A stretch of DNA of 15,176 nt, taken from positions 1 to 15,176 of the forward strand of contig JAKLIU010000018.1 in assembly GCA_022709445.1 (NCBI GenBank). Direction: 5' to 3'. The stretch is from Spirochaetota bacterium. Lineage in GTDB: Bacteria > Spirochaetota > Spirochaetia > Treponematales > UBA12059. Shown here one piece after another: positions 5,852 to 14,456 of the stretch; position 1 is the stretch's first letter; the number at the start of each line of letters is the position of its first letter. The notes below the pieces were generated by a model. That model was not told where the DNA came from and ran no database searches. It was given only the letters and a program-made list of their open reading frames with translations. The position numbers and the translations under genes were made by a program.

Positions 5852-7642
5852 ATGAAACTACCGTTCACGGGCTACTGGAACCTGTTTTCCCGGCACATGC
5901 TGGCCCAGAAGGGCCGTTTCGCGCTCCTGGTGACGCTGCTCGTCGGGGGCACCGGACTCCAGGTCGCCGCCCCCCAGATCATGCGCTCCTTCATGGACGC
6001 CGCCGCCGCCGGGAAACCTCTGGCCGCGCTCACCCTGGCGGCCGCCGCCTTCATCGGGACGGCCCTGGTGCAGCAGGCGGTGGGGGTGGCGCGGAGCTAC
6101 CTGGGCCAATCCCTGGCCTGGAAGGCGACCAACGAGCTCCGGGCCGACCTGGCCGGGCACGCGCTCTCCCTGGACATGGGTTTCCACAACGACCACTCGC
6201 CGGGCGAGCTGATCGAGCGGATCGACGGCGACATGGCCGAGCTGTCTTCGTTCTTCAGCCAGTTCGTGCTGGGGCTGGCCTCCAACGGGCTCCTCCTCCT
6301 GGGCATCATCGTCGCCCTCTTCCTGGAGGACTGGAGGGCCGGCCTGGCCTTCGCCTGCTTCGCCGCCGGCTCGCTGGCGCTGATGTCCAGGTTCAAGAGC
6401 ATCGCGGTGCCGCACCAGAAAGCCAGGCGGCAGGCCGAGGCCGCCCTCTACGGCTTCGTGGAGGAACAGCTGAACGGCACCGAGGACCTGCGCGCCAACG
6501 GCGCTGTCGGCTGGTCCATCCGGGAACTGTACCTACGCCAGGCGGAAGTCCTGGTGCACTCGCGCCGCGCCGCCCTGCGCTCCTGGCTGCTCAACAACGC
6601 CACCGAATTCTGCATGGTCGCCGGCATGCTCATGAGCTTCGGCTTCGGTTACTGGCTCCATGCCGCCGGCCTGGCGACCCTGGGCACCGCCTACATGTTC
6701 GTGCACTACCTGAACCTGCTGGAAGAGCCGCTCTGGGAGATGACGCGCCAGCTGCAATCCTTCCAGACCGTCGGCGCGTGCGTGGAGCGGCTGACGGAAT
6801 TCCTGGCCCTCCGCCCCGAGGTCACCGACCCCATGGGCGACGATCGCCAGGGCGACGACCGGGAGTGCGTCGGGAGGCCGGAACCGACGAAAGCCGGGGA
6901 AGGCCACGAACTGGCCTTCTCGGACGTCCACTTCGGCTACGACGGACGGAACGCCGTGCTCAAGGGCATCTCCTTCGGGCTGCGCCGCGGCCGGATCCTG
7001 GGCCTCCTGGGCCGCACCGGCTCCGGCAAGACCACCCTGGCCCGGCTGGTATTCCGGCTGTACGACCCGCAGCGCGGATCCATCACCCTTGGCGGCAGGG
7101 ACCTGCGGGACTCGAGGCTCACGGATATCCGCAAGCGGGTGGCCCTGGTCACCCAGGACGTGCAGCTGTTCAAGGCGACGGTACGAGACAACATCACGTT
7201 CTTCGACGAATCCATATCGGACGAGCGGATCATGCGGGCCATCCGGGAGCTGGAGCTGGACTCCTGGCTGGAATCCCTGCCCGGCGGCCTGGATACCATG
7301 CTGGACTCCGGGGGTCAGGGGATGTCCGCCGGCGAGGCCCAGCTCCTGGCCCTTACCCGCGTCTTCCTGCGCGACCCGTCCCTGGTGGTGCTGGACGAGG
7401 CATCCTCGCGCCTGGACCCGGCCACCGAGCGCCGGCTGGAACGAGCCCTGGATCGCCTGCTGGCGGGCCGGACCTCCATGGTCATAGCGCACCGGCTGGG
7501 CACCCTGGACAGGGCGCACGACATCATGATCCTGGAGGACGGGGGCATAGCCGAGTACGGCGAGCGGGCAGCCCTGGCGTCCGACGGCTCGTCCCGCTTC
7601 TCAGGCCTCCTGCGGGCCGGGCTCGAGGAGGTGCTCGCATGA
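5852..7642 (+). CDS. ABC exporter half-transporter, subunit 1 (catalytic Glu present, signature degenerate)
   Basis: This 596-residue protein has an N-terminal six-helix ABC exporter domain (about residues 15-320) fused to a C-terminal ATPase domain. Walker A GRTGSGKTT is at 387-395, Walker B LVVLDE at 511-516 with catalytic E516, and the H-loop His is H547. The signature is MSAGE (491-495) instead of LSGGQ. AGGAG at 5843-5847 supports the ATG at 5852. The frame is open upstream as far as 5708, but that stretch overlaps the metal operator and carries no domain. The stop overlaps the next gene in ATGA, so the two subunits are made together and should form a heterodimer in the inner membrane. 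Substrate is unknown; lipids, drugs or peptides are typical of this family. Confidence 0.92.
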   Translation: MKLPFTGYWNLFSRHMLAQKGRFALLVTLLVGGTGLQVAAPQIMRSFMDAAAAGKPLAALTLAAAAFIGTALVQQAVGVARSYLGQSLAWKATNELRADLAGHALSLDMGFHNDHSPGELIERIDGDMAELSSFFSQFVLGLASNGLLLLGIIVALFLEDWRAGLAFACFAAGSLALMSRFKSIAVPHQKARRQAEAALYGFVEEQLNGTEDLRANGAVGWSIRELYLRQAEVLVHSRRAALRSWLLNNATEFCMVAGMLMSFGFGYWLHAAGLATLGTAYMFVHYLNLLEEPLWEMTRQLQSFQTVGACVERLTEFLALRPEVTDPMGDDRQGDDRECVGRPEPTKAGEGHELAFSDVHFGYDGRNAVLKGISFGLRRGRILGLLGRTGSGKTTLARLVFRLYDPQRGSITLGGRDLRDSRLTDIRKRVALVTQDVQLFKATVRDNITFFDESISDERIMRAIRELELDSWLESLPGGLDTMLDSGGQGMSAGEAQLLALTRVFLRDPSLVVLDEASSRLDPATERRLERALDRLLAGRTSMVIAHRLGTLDRAHDIMILEDGGIAEYGERAALASDGSSRFSGLLRAGLEEVLA

Positions 7643-9486
7643 GCGACGGGATCGAAGCGGGGGCGGGAGTCCCCGGAACCTCGCCACGGGGGATGCCCGC
7701 CTGGCGCGCGATACTCTCCATGATCCGCTTCCGCCCGGGCTGCTGGTTCCTGGACTTCCTGGGCGTGGGAGCGTACCGCTGGTGCGTGCAGGTGGTGCCG
7801 GCGCTGATCATAAAGGCGTTCTTCGACATGCTGTCGGGCAACGCGGCCCCGGGCGTCAACCTGTGGACCGTGGTGGCCTTCACCCTGGCCGCCACGGCCG
7901 GGCGCGTGGCTGCCCGCCTGACCTTCACCCTCGTGGACGTGCCAATCTTCGCCGACATAGGCACCCTGCTCAGGCGCAACCTGCTCTCCCGCATCCTCGC
8001 CCGGCCGGGAGCCGCCCCCCTGCCCGACTCCCCCGGCGAGGCGGTGAGCCGCTTCCGCAGCGACGTGGGCGAGATCCCCAACTTCGTCATCATGATCAAC
8101 GACGTGATCATAGGCGCGGGGATCATCGCCACCTCCGTCTTCATGATGGTGCGCATCGACCCGGGCATAGCGCTCCTGTCCCTGCTCCCGGTGCTGGCCG
8201 CCGGGATCTTCGCCAACCTGGCCATGTCCAGGATAGAGCGCTACCGCCGGGAGAGCCGCCGGGCGATGGGCCGCGTGACCGGGTTCATAGGCGAGCTCTT
8301 CGGGGCCGTGCAGGCGGTCAAGGTGGCCGCCGCGGAGCCCGGAGTGCTGCGTAAATTCCGGGAGCTGAACGACGAGCGCTCCCGCCTGGCCCTGCGCGAG
8401 AGCCTCTTCGGGGAGGTGCTGGACTCCGTGTACCGGAACACCAGCACCGTGGGCATGGGCGTGATCCTGGTGCTGTCCGCGTCCTCCATGCGGGCGGGGG
8501 AGTTCAGCGTCGGGGATTTCTCGCTGTTCGTGTACCTGATAGGGAGCATAGGCAACCTGGCGACCATGGCGGGGCACCTGAGCGCCCAGTACCGGCAGCT
8601 GGGCGTATCCCTGGGGCGCATGGACCGGCTCATGGGCGACGCGCCCGCGGACGCCCTGGTGGAGCGGCACGAGGTGAGGCTGTCGGGCCCGCCGCTCCCG
8701 GTGGTCTATCCCCGGAAAACGGACAGGGACCGGCTGGCGGAACTGCGCGTGCAGGGCCTGGGCTTCAGGCACGGGACGACCGGCAGGGGCGTGGAGGACG
8801 TGTCCTTCACGCTGAGGCCGGGCACCCTCACCGTGGTCACCGGCCGCATCGGCTCGGGGAAGACCACCCTGCTGCGCGCGCTCCTGGGCCTCCTGCCCGC
8901 GGATGCCGGCGGCGTGTACTGGAACGGCGAGCATGTGGAGGATCCGGCCTCGTTCCTGGTGCCGCCCCGCTGCGCCTACACGCCCCAGGTGCCGCGGCTC
9001 TTCACGGGGACCATACGGGAGAACGTGCTCCTGGGCCTGGACCGTGACGACGCGGCTGTGGGGGAAGCGATGGCCCTGGCGGTCATGGACGGCGACCTTG
9101 AGTCCATCCAGGGAGGCCTGGACGCGACCATAGGCGCCAAGGGCGTCAAGCTGTCCGGGGGCCAGGTCCAGAGGACGGCCGCCGCCCGCATGTTCGCCCG
9201 CGAGCCCGAGCTGACCGTCTTCGACGACCTGTCCAGCGCCCTGGACGTGGACACCGAGCTGGCGCTCTGGGAGCGGGTCTTCGCCCGGAAGGGAAGCGCT
9301 TGCCTGGCGGTGTCGCACCGGAGGCCGGCGCTCAGGCGGGCGGACCTGATCATCGTGCTGAAGGACGGCAGGGTCGAGGCGAGCGGCACCCTGGACGCGC
9401 TCCTGGAAAGCTCGCCGGAGATGCGGAGCCTGTGGTCGGACGAACCCGACGCGCCGCGGGCCGCGGCGAGCCGAACGGCGCCGTGA
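7639..9486 (+). CDS. ABC exporter half-transporter, subunit 2 (canonical signature, catalytic Glu replaced by Asp)
   Basis: This 615-residue protein has the same layout as subunit 1: a membrane domain to about residue 330, then the ATPase domain. Walker A GRIGSGKTT is at 402-410, signature LSGGQ at 505-509 and Walker B LTVFDD at 525-530. D530 stands where the catalytic Glu normally is. The H-loop His is H560. The pattern is complementary to subunit 1. E516 of subunit 1 pairs with LSGGQ of subunit 2 to form the competent site. D530 pairs with MSAGE to form the degenerate site, as in BmrCD, TM287/288 and TAP. The ATG at 7639 sits in the ATGA overlap. ATA isoleucine codons are unusually frequent for such GC-rich DNA. 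A strong hairpin follows the stop. Confidence 0.92.
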   Translation: MSDGIEAGAGVPGTSPRGMPAWRAILSMIRFRPGCWFLDFLGVGAYRWCVQVVPALIIKAFFDMLSGNAAPGVNLWTVVAFTLAATAGRVAARLTFTLVDVPIFADIGTLLRRNLLSRILARPGAAPLPDSPGEAVSRFRSDVGEIPNFVIMINDVIIGAGIIATSVFMMVRIDPGIALLSLLPVLAAGIFANLAMSRIERYRRESRRAMGRVTGFIGELFGAVQAVKVAAAEPGVLRKFRELNDERSRLALRESLFGEVLDSVYRNTSTVGMGVILVLSASSMRAGEFSVGDFSLFVYLIGSIGNLATMAGHLSAQYRQLGVSLGRMDRLMGDAPADALVERHEVRLSGPPLPVVYPRKTDRDRLAELRVQGLGFRHGTTGRGVEDVSFTLRPGTLTVVTGRIGSGKTTLLRALLGLLPADAGGVYWNGEHVEDPASFLVPPRCAYTPQVPRLFTGTIRENVLLGLDRDDAAVGEAMALAVMDGDLESIQGGLDATIGAKGVKLSGGQVQRTAAARMFAREPELTVFDDLSSALDVDTELALWERVFARKGSACLAVSHRRPALRRADLIIVLKDGRVEASGTLDALLESSPEMRSLWSDEPDAPRAAASRTAP

Positions 9487-9501
9487 CGGGGATGGAAGGG
9501 C

Positions 9502-9534
9502 CCGGGAGGGAAGGGAGCCCCCCTTCTCTCCCGG
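9502..9534. terminator. Likely bidirectional terminator hairpin between convergent genes
   Basis: A 14-bp stem (9502-9515 with 9521-9534, one G-U pair) closes a 5-nt loop between the ABC exporter stop and the OmpA-family stop. There is no T-tract, so termination efficiency is uncertain. The position and stem strength are the evidence. Confidence 0.55.
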
Positions 9535-9558
9535 ACGATGAGCCGGGCCTCCGCCGGT

Positions 9559-10767
9559 TCAGTTCTCCAGGATGGTGATCTCCACGCGGCGGTTGCGCGC
9601 CCTGCCCGCCTCCGTGTCGTTGCCCGCCACCGGCCGCTCCGCCCCGTAGCCCACCACGGTGATGTCCTCCGCGGCTCGCACGCCCATGGAGATGAGCGCC
9701 TCGGCGACCGCCCGGGCGCGTTCCTGCGACAGGGTCATCCGCCCATCGGCGGTGCCGGCCAGGGCGGTGTGCCCGCTGACCTGGATGTGGCGGTCCGGCT
9801 CGCCCTTGAGCACCTGGGCGATGCTCGCCAGCTTGGCCAGCTCCGAGGGCAGGAGCCGCGCGGAATCCGGCTCGAAGCGTATGTCCTCCAGCGTGATGGT
9901 CACGCCGCGCTCGTCGCTGGATATGCCGACGTCCGGCAGGTCGCCCACCGCGTCGCGCAGCTTTTGCTCGATGGCGCCGCGGTCCATGAGCTCGGACTCC
10001 ACCACGCGGGCGCCGGCCTCGCCCCGGTACTCGATGGTCTGCCCGTCGTTCAGCTCGAACACGAACTTGAAGCGCTCCTCGTAGGCCACGATGCCGCCGC
10101 GCTCCGGGTCCCAGTACAGGAGCTGGTCGGAGTAGCCGGCTATCTGCACGGGGTAGGCCATGGTCCACCAGCGGGGCGCGGCCGGCTGGTGGAAGATGGT
10201 GTAGGAAGCCCGGATCAGGAGCACCGGCTTGCCCTCGTACGTGCCCCGCTCCTGGAACCGGTAGCGCACGTCCATGGGGATGACGTAGGGATCGGGTATG
10301 CCGAAGCCGGCGCGCAGGTCGTGACGTTCCTCGCCCGGGGCGTTCCAGGTGTCGCCCGGCTCGATGGGCTTGGCCGGGAAGGTGGGCACGTGCCGCACCA
10401 CGGGCATGAAGTAGCGCGGGTCTATCTCGAAGCGGCCCGAGGGGAGTTGCCAGTACTCGGAATCGTAGAACTGGTCGGCCACGTAGGCGTATCCGCCCTC
10501 GTACAGCACGCTGGTGGAGAAGGTCCCCCTGAGGAACCCGGCGCCGTCGGCGCGCACGTCGGCCACCTCGAAGGCGATGCGGTTGACGATGCGGGCCGAG
10601 TGGGAATAGCGGCGGTTGACGTACACGTCCTCGTGGACCAGGGACAGGACGCGGAACTTGTCACCCTCCGTGAACGAGTGCCTGGGCTCGTCGGCCGCGG
10701 CCGGGAACCGGAGGCAGAGGAGGAGCGAGGCCAGCAGGATGGCGCGGGACGGGACCTGGGTTGACAT
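9559..10767 (-). CDS. OmpA-family envelope protein with altered peptidoglycan site
   Basis: This 402-residue exported protein has a signal peptide at 1-25 (basic start, ILLASLLLCL core, cleavage probably after PAAA). A roughly 250-residue beta-rich N-terminal domain of unknown function follows. The C-terminal OmpA peptidoglycan-associating domain spans about 280-402 and ends in the typical GRARNRRVEI. The conserved Asp that binds the diaminopimelate of peptidoglycan (D271 of E. coli OmpA) is Ala here (A335 in GHTALAG), while the partner Arg (R350) is kept. This fits a cell whose peptidoglycan does not use diaminopimelate, such as many spirochaetes with ornithine, but that is inference. GGAAGG lies 8 nt before the ATG. 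A GATACT at 10829-10824 could be a -10, but no convincing -35 partners it. Confidence 0.88.
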   Translation of the reverse strand: MSTQVPSRAILLASLLLCLRFPAAADEPRHSFTEGDKFRVLSLVHEDVYVNRRYSHSARIVNRIAFEVADVRADGAGFLRGTFSTSVLYEGGYAYVADQFYDSEYWQLPSGRFEIDPRYFMPVVRHVPTFPAKPIEPGDTWNAPGEERHDLRAGFGIPDPYVIPMDVRYRFQERGTYEGKPVLLIRASYTIFHQPAAPRWWTMAYPVQIAGYSDQLLYWDPERGGIVAYEERFKFVFELNDGQTIEYRGEAGARVVESELMDRGAIEQKLRDAVGDLPDVGISSDERGVTITLEDIRFEPDSARLLPSELAKLASIAQVLKGEPDRHIQVSGHTALAGTADGRMTLSQERARAVAEALISMGVRAAEDITVVGYGAERPVAGNDTEAGRARNRRVEITILEN

Positions 10768-10883
10768 GCGGACCGCCTTCCGGGCACCCGCCGCCCGGGG
10801 GCGGGGACGGGCTTTCCCGTTCAAGTATCGGCAGGAAAACAACCCGGGCGGAGGATGCGTAACGCGGCGGCGGCCGTGTCCCG
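10768..10883 (-). other. Intergenic region between pyk and the OmpA-family gene
   Basis: No gene fits here. It holds a short hairpin, ACGGG/CCCGT (10807-10811 with 10816-10820), a GC-rich CCGCCC/GGGCGG repeat near 10790-10805, and the ribosome binding site of the OmpA-family gene. No T-tract terminator for pyk is seen, so readthrough from pyk is possible. Confidence 0.4.
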
Positions 10884-12302
10884 TCAGGACCCGTCGCAGC
10901 CCAGGCAGGACGAGGCCGTGTTGATCTCCAGGAAGTTGGTGGTCTCGCTCTTGCCCGGGGCCCCGCCTATGACCACCACCAGGTCGTCCGCCTCTATCTG
11001 GCCGCGCTCCATCAGGGCCTTGAGGGAGCGGGAGACCAGCTGCTCGGTGGAGCTGGGCGCGGGCAGCAGGGACGAGAAGACGCCGTAGGACAGGCTGAGG
11101 CCGCGCACGGTGGACAGCTGGGGGCTGAAGGCGTAGACCGGCACGTGGATGCGGTAGCTGGACAGGAGCCGGGCGATGCGGCCGGTCTCCGTGTCCGCTA
11201 TGACGGCCTTGACCGGCAGGTGCAGGGCGCTGGCGGCCGCGCTGCGGGCCAGGTAGCGCCGGACCTGGTTCAGGGTGGCCTCGCTCTCCAGCGTGGTGGC
11301 GCGCGGCTTCTGGCTCTCCGCCTGGATGGCGATGCGGGCCATGGTGCGCACGGCCTCCAGCGGGTACTTGCCGGAGGCGGTCTCCCCGGAGAGCATGAGG
11401 GCGTCGGTGCCGTCGAACACGGCGTTGGCCACGTCCGACACCTCCGCGCGGGTGGGGCGCGGGTTCTCCATCATGGTGTGGAGCATCTGGGTGGCGGTGA
11501 TCACCGGCTTGCCCTTCTTGACGCACGCGGCGATGATCGCCTTCTGGATGCCCGGGATGCGCTCCAGCGGGATCTCCACGCCCAGGTCGCCGCGGGCCAC
11601 CATGACGCCGTCCGCGAAATCCAGGATCTCCGGCAGGTTGGTGACGCCCTGGTTGTTCTCTATCTTGGCTATGATCCTGGCTTTGCTGCCGTAGCCGTCC
11701 AGGATGCGCCTGACCTCCAGCACATCCTCCTTGTCCCGCACGAAGGAGTGGGCCACGAAATCGATGGCGTTGTCCGCCACGAACTTGAGGTAGGCGCGGT
11801 CCTTGTCGGAGAGGGCCGGGATGGCCAGGCGCACGTTGGGCACGTTGACGCTCTTGCGATCCCTGATGACGCCGTCGTTCATCACCTCGCAGAGGAGCAT
11901 GCCCGGGGCCGCGTTCTTGACCGCGAGCTCGATGGCCCCGTCGTCGATCAGGATGCGGGAGCCGATGGGCACCTCCATGACGAAGCCCCCGTAGGACACG
12001 TCGAAGCCCTTGCGCACCTCGTCCACCCGGGGGATGGTGACCGCGTCGCCCGTCCTGAGCGCCAGGGGTTCGGCGAGGCCGCGCACCCGGACCTCCGGGC
12101 CCTTGGTGTCCACCAGTATGGCCATGGTCTCGGAGACCTGGCGGACGTTGGCCACCACGCGTGCGGAGGCTTCGGGGGTCTGGTGGGCGGTGTTGAGCCG
12201 CACCACGTCCATGCCCGCCTCGTGGAGGGACCTGAGGAATTCCGGGCTGCAGTTGCCGTCCGATATGGTGGCGACGATCTTGGTGAGCTTTTTCGAGTTC
12301 AT
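10884..12302 (-). CDS. pyk: Pyruvate kinase, NTAH-type variant
   Basis: This 472-residue enzyme converts phosphoenolpyruvate and ADP to pyruvate and ATP in glycolysis. Landmarks are DTKGPE (65-70), the active-site KIENNQG stretch, ATQML, NPRPTRAEVSDVANAV and LSGETASG, and the C-terminal effector-domain GGAPGKSETTN. Length is normal. The N-terminal substrate loop reads RLNTAH (35-40) instead of RLNFSH. The Ser that helps bind K+ (Ser76 in rabbit muscle enzyme) is therefore Ala39, while Asn37, Asp65, Thr66 and Glu70 remain. The chain ends in an unusual CLGC tail. The ATG at 12302 matches where the family begins and lies 6 nt after a -10-like CATACT. An alternative ATG at 12332 adds ten residues. 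Neither has a good ribosome binding site. Confidence 0.95.
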   Translation of the reverse strand: MNSKKLTKIVATISDGNCSPEFLRSLHEAGMDVVRLNTAHQTPEASARVVANVRQVSETMAILVDTKGPEVRVRGLAEPLALRTGDAVTIPRVDEVRKGFDVSYGGFVMEVPIGSRILIDDGAIELAVKNAAPGMLLCEVMNDGVIRDRKSVNVPNVRLAIPALSDKDRAYLKFVADNAIDFVAHSFVRDKEDVLEVRRILDGYGSKARIIAKIENNQGVTNLPEILDFADGVMVARGDLGVEIPLERIPGIQKAIIAACVKKGKPVITATQMLHTMMENPRPTRAEVSDVANAVFDGTDALMLSGETASGKYPLEAVRTMARIAIQAESQKPRATTLESEATLNQVRRYLARSAAASALHLPVKAVIADTETGRIARLLSSYRIHVPVYAFSPQLSTVRGLSLSYGVFSSLLPAPSSTEQLVSRSLKALMERGQIEADDLVVVIGGAPGKSETTNFLEINTASSCLGCDGS

Positions 12303-12308
12303 GGCGAC

Positions 12309-12337
12309 AGTATGATCGCTCCGGGGGCGCATGGAAA
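12309..12337 (-). promoter_or_regulatory. Possible pyk promoter
   Basis: On the minus strand TTTCCA (12337-12332), a 17-nt spacer and CATACT (12314-12309) place the start point on the ATG at 12302. The -35 match is weak. Confidence 0.35.
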
Positions 12338-12350
12338 GCCCACCCCCGGA
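12320..12350. terminator. Hairpin between the AsmA-like gene and pyk
   Basis: TCCGGGGG (12320-12327) pairs with CCCCCGGA (12343-12350) around a 15-nt loop just after the stop of the upstream gene. It has no T-tract. It overlaps the possible pyk promoter, so it may end or attenuate readthrough into pyk. Confidence 0.4.
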
Positions 12351-12353
12351 GGA

Positions 12354-14456
12354 TCAGGGCTTGCCGGCGGGCAGGCCGGGCAGGCCCAGGCCCTGCAGGA
12401 CGCCCGCGCCCAGGGCGGCTCCCCTGGCCTCCAGGTCCTTGAGCTTGCGGTCCAGGTCCGCCTTCAGGCGCTCGGTCGCCAGCTCGTCCCCTTTGGCGCT
12501 GGCCAGGAGATCGTCCATCTCATCGGCGGAGGCCAGCTTGCCTTCCAGCTCCCCGGCGGCGTATGAACGCAGCTGCGCCTCCACCTCCGCCATGGCCTTG
12601 TCGGCGTAGCGCTTGGCAACCGCCGCCAGGGCGTCCATCACCAGGCTGTCCAGGTTGGTGGTCAGGGAGAAGGAATCCTCGCCTCCCGGGACGCGTTCCC
12701 AGCCCAGCCCGGCACGGATCGCGTCCGCCCCGGACAGGGCGTCGGAGAAGGCCGTCCCGAAGGTGCCCGAAGGCGAGGCGACGCGCGCGCCGCTCAGTAC
12801 CAGGTCCGCACGCAGGAGGAAAGCGCCGTCGGCGGAACCCGAGGCGTCCCCGCTGCCGGCCATGGCGGCGCTGAAGCCGTCCAGTCCGGCGTCGGCGAGG
12901 GCCGATCCCAGGTCCAGGGGGACCCCGTCCGCGGACAGGCGGCACTCCCAGCGGGCAGCCCCCTCGGTGCGCAGGTCGGCCAGCCCGGCCGCCTCCATGG
13001 TCGATCGGCTGTCCGATACCCGGAGGAGGAGCCGGGTCGGCTCCGCCACCAAGGCCGGCTGGCTGGACGCCTCGCGGATCTCGATGAGCCAGTCCGTGCC
13101 GGACACGGAGAACCCGGTCCGGAAGAGCCCAAGGCGGAAGGACGGATACGCGGTGGAGGGGAAGCGGACGTCCCGTCCCCGCGCGGCGAGCGCCGGCCGC
13201 TCTTCCGCCGGATCCGCCGCGTCCGCGTCGCGGTCGCCCGCGCCCAGCTTCCGGAGAACCTCCCAGGCGCGCCCGGCGTAGTGGAGGAGGCGCTCGGCCT
13301 TGTCCGACAGCATCGCGCGCACCGATGGCTCGAGGGCGGCCATGGCGGTGCCGCTCCGGGGATCGACGAAGGACTTCAGGTAGCCGAGGTCCTCCGCGAG
13401 CGCCGCGCGGGCGGCGGTCTGGAGCTTTTTGAGCGCGGCCGCGTCGGCCGCGATGCCCGAGGAAACGGCCTTGGCCTCCGCGGTGACGGCCTGCAGCGAC
13501 TCGATGCCCTTCTTGACCTCGGCGACCGCCTTGGCCACGTCCTCGGCCTTGGTCAGCTTCTTGGGATCGATGGCCAGCACGGCCGAGCTGGAAGCCTTGA
13601 GGCCTGCCACCGCCGCCCCGGACGACTCGACCCGGCCGGTCCAGCGCGCGGCCGCCTCGTCGTATGCCGCGCCGGCCTCAGCGTAGGCCGCCGTCGAGGC
13701 GAGGGAAGCTTTCTCCCGCTCCAGGAGGGCCTTCGCGTCGAAGCGGGAAAAATCCACCAGGGGCGGCGCGGGTTCCTTGGCCGGTTCGTCCGGCTTCACG
13801 GGGGATTCCCGGCCCGGCAAGGCGCCCGACTCGCTGCGGGCGGTGCCCGTGGCCATGGATTCCGCGACGGCCTCAACGATGTACACCTTGCCGCGGAAGG
13901 CGGCGGCGGGATCCAGCCTGAGCGCCAGGCGGCCGGTCTCGAACAGGTTGGTCATGGGCTCGTCCCGGTCCGCCACGGCGACCCTGGCCATGGACATGCT
14001 CATGCCCAGTGGGGAGAAGCGCAATCCGTCCACCTCCGCCTTGGCGCCGAAGGCGGACGACAGGCCCGCCTCCACCGCCTTTTCAAGGAGGGGATTCATG
14101 AAAAACGACCCGAAGACGATCGCTCCGCCGCCGGCAAGCGCGAGCGCGATGATGGGACCCGCCTTGAACAGGCCCCGATTGGCCTTGATTGCCTTGGCGA
14201 GCTTGCCCAGCCGCTTGACCGCCGCCGCGTCCAGGCCGGCGCGCGCGCGCCAGGATCCGTCCACCCGCTCGAAGCCGGCCCGGAAGAACGCGATGTCCTC
14301 CGGCTGTTCGAGCATGCGCGCGAACTTTTTTTCGAAAACGGCATCGGGAATGGGCTTCCTGAGGGCCGAAGGCAGTTTCCCCGGCTTCTTCTGTTTTCCC
14401 TGCTTCGCGGCCTGCTTGGCGGCCGCGACCTCGGCGTGTCCGGCGGGTTTCCTCAT
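12354..14456 (-). CDS. AsmA-like inner-membrane-anchored protein, resembles TIGR03545 family
   Basis: This 700-residue protein has a Lys-rich cytoplasmic N-terminus (1-97), one membrane helix (about 99-122) and then a large periplasmic part. The first segment after the helix (about 125-215: SSAFGAKAEVDGLRFSPL, then NLFETGRLALRLD, then a GKVYIVE strand and GTARSESG) has the look of the start of AsmA/DUF748-type proteins. Residues about 240-440 are Ala/Lys/Glu-rich helices, probably coiled coil. A second beta-rich region and a helical C-terminal tail follow. The gene begins inside the stop codon of the upstream membrane-protein gene (ATGA). From memory, this pair matches the uncharacterised families TIGR03545 and TIGR03546, which are found adjacent in outer-membrane bacteria. 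Function is unknown; an envelope or lipid-related role is inference. Confidence 0.75.
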   Translation of the reverse strand: MRKPAGHAEVAAAKQAAKQGKQKKPGKLPSALRKPIPDAVFEKKFARMLEQPEDIAFFRAGFERVDGSWRARAGLDAAAVKRLGKLAKAIKANRGLFKAGPIIALALAGGGAIVFGSFFMNPLLEKAVEAGLSSAFGAKAEVDGLRFSPLGMSMSMARVAVADRDEPMTNLFETGRLALRLDPAAAFRGKVYIVEAVAESMATGTARSESGALPGRESPVKPDEPAKEPAPPLVDFSRFDAKALLEREKASLASTAAYAEAGAAYDEAAARWTGRVESSGAAVAGLKASSSAVLAIDPKKLTKAEDVAKAVAEVKKGIESLQAVTAEAKAVSSGIAADAAALKKLQTAARAALAEDLGYLKSFVDPRSGTAMAALEPSVRAMLSDKAERLLHYAGRAWEVLRKLGAGDRDADAADPAEERPALAARGRDVRFPSTAYPSFRLGLFRTGFSVSGTDWLIEIREASSQPALVAEPTRLLLRVSDSRSTMEAAGLADLRTEGAARWECRLSADGVPLDLGSALADAGLDGFSAAMAGSGDASGSADGAFLLRADLVLSGARVASPSGTFGTAFSDALSGADAIRAGLGWERVPGGEDSFSLTTNLDSLVMDALAAVAKRYADKAMAEVEAQLRSYAAGELEGKLASADEMDDLLASAKGDELATERLKADLDRKLKDLEARGAALGAGVLQGLGLPGLPAGKP

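Noticed and set aside
9559..11526. Long form of the OmpA-family gene reaching into pyk
   Set aside because: The extra part is an out-of-frame reading of pyk. The signal peptide starts at 10767 with a ribosome binding site before it.
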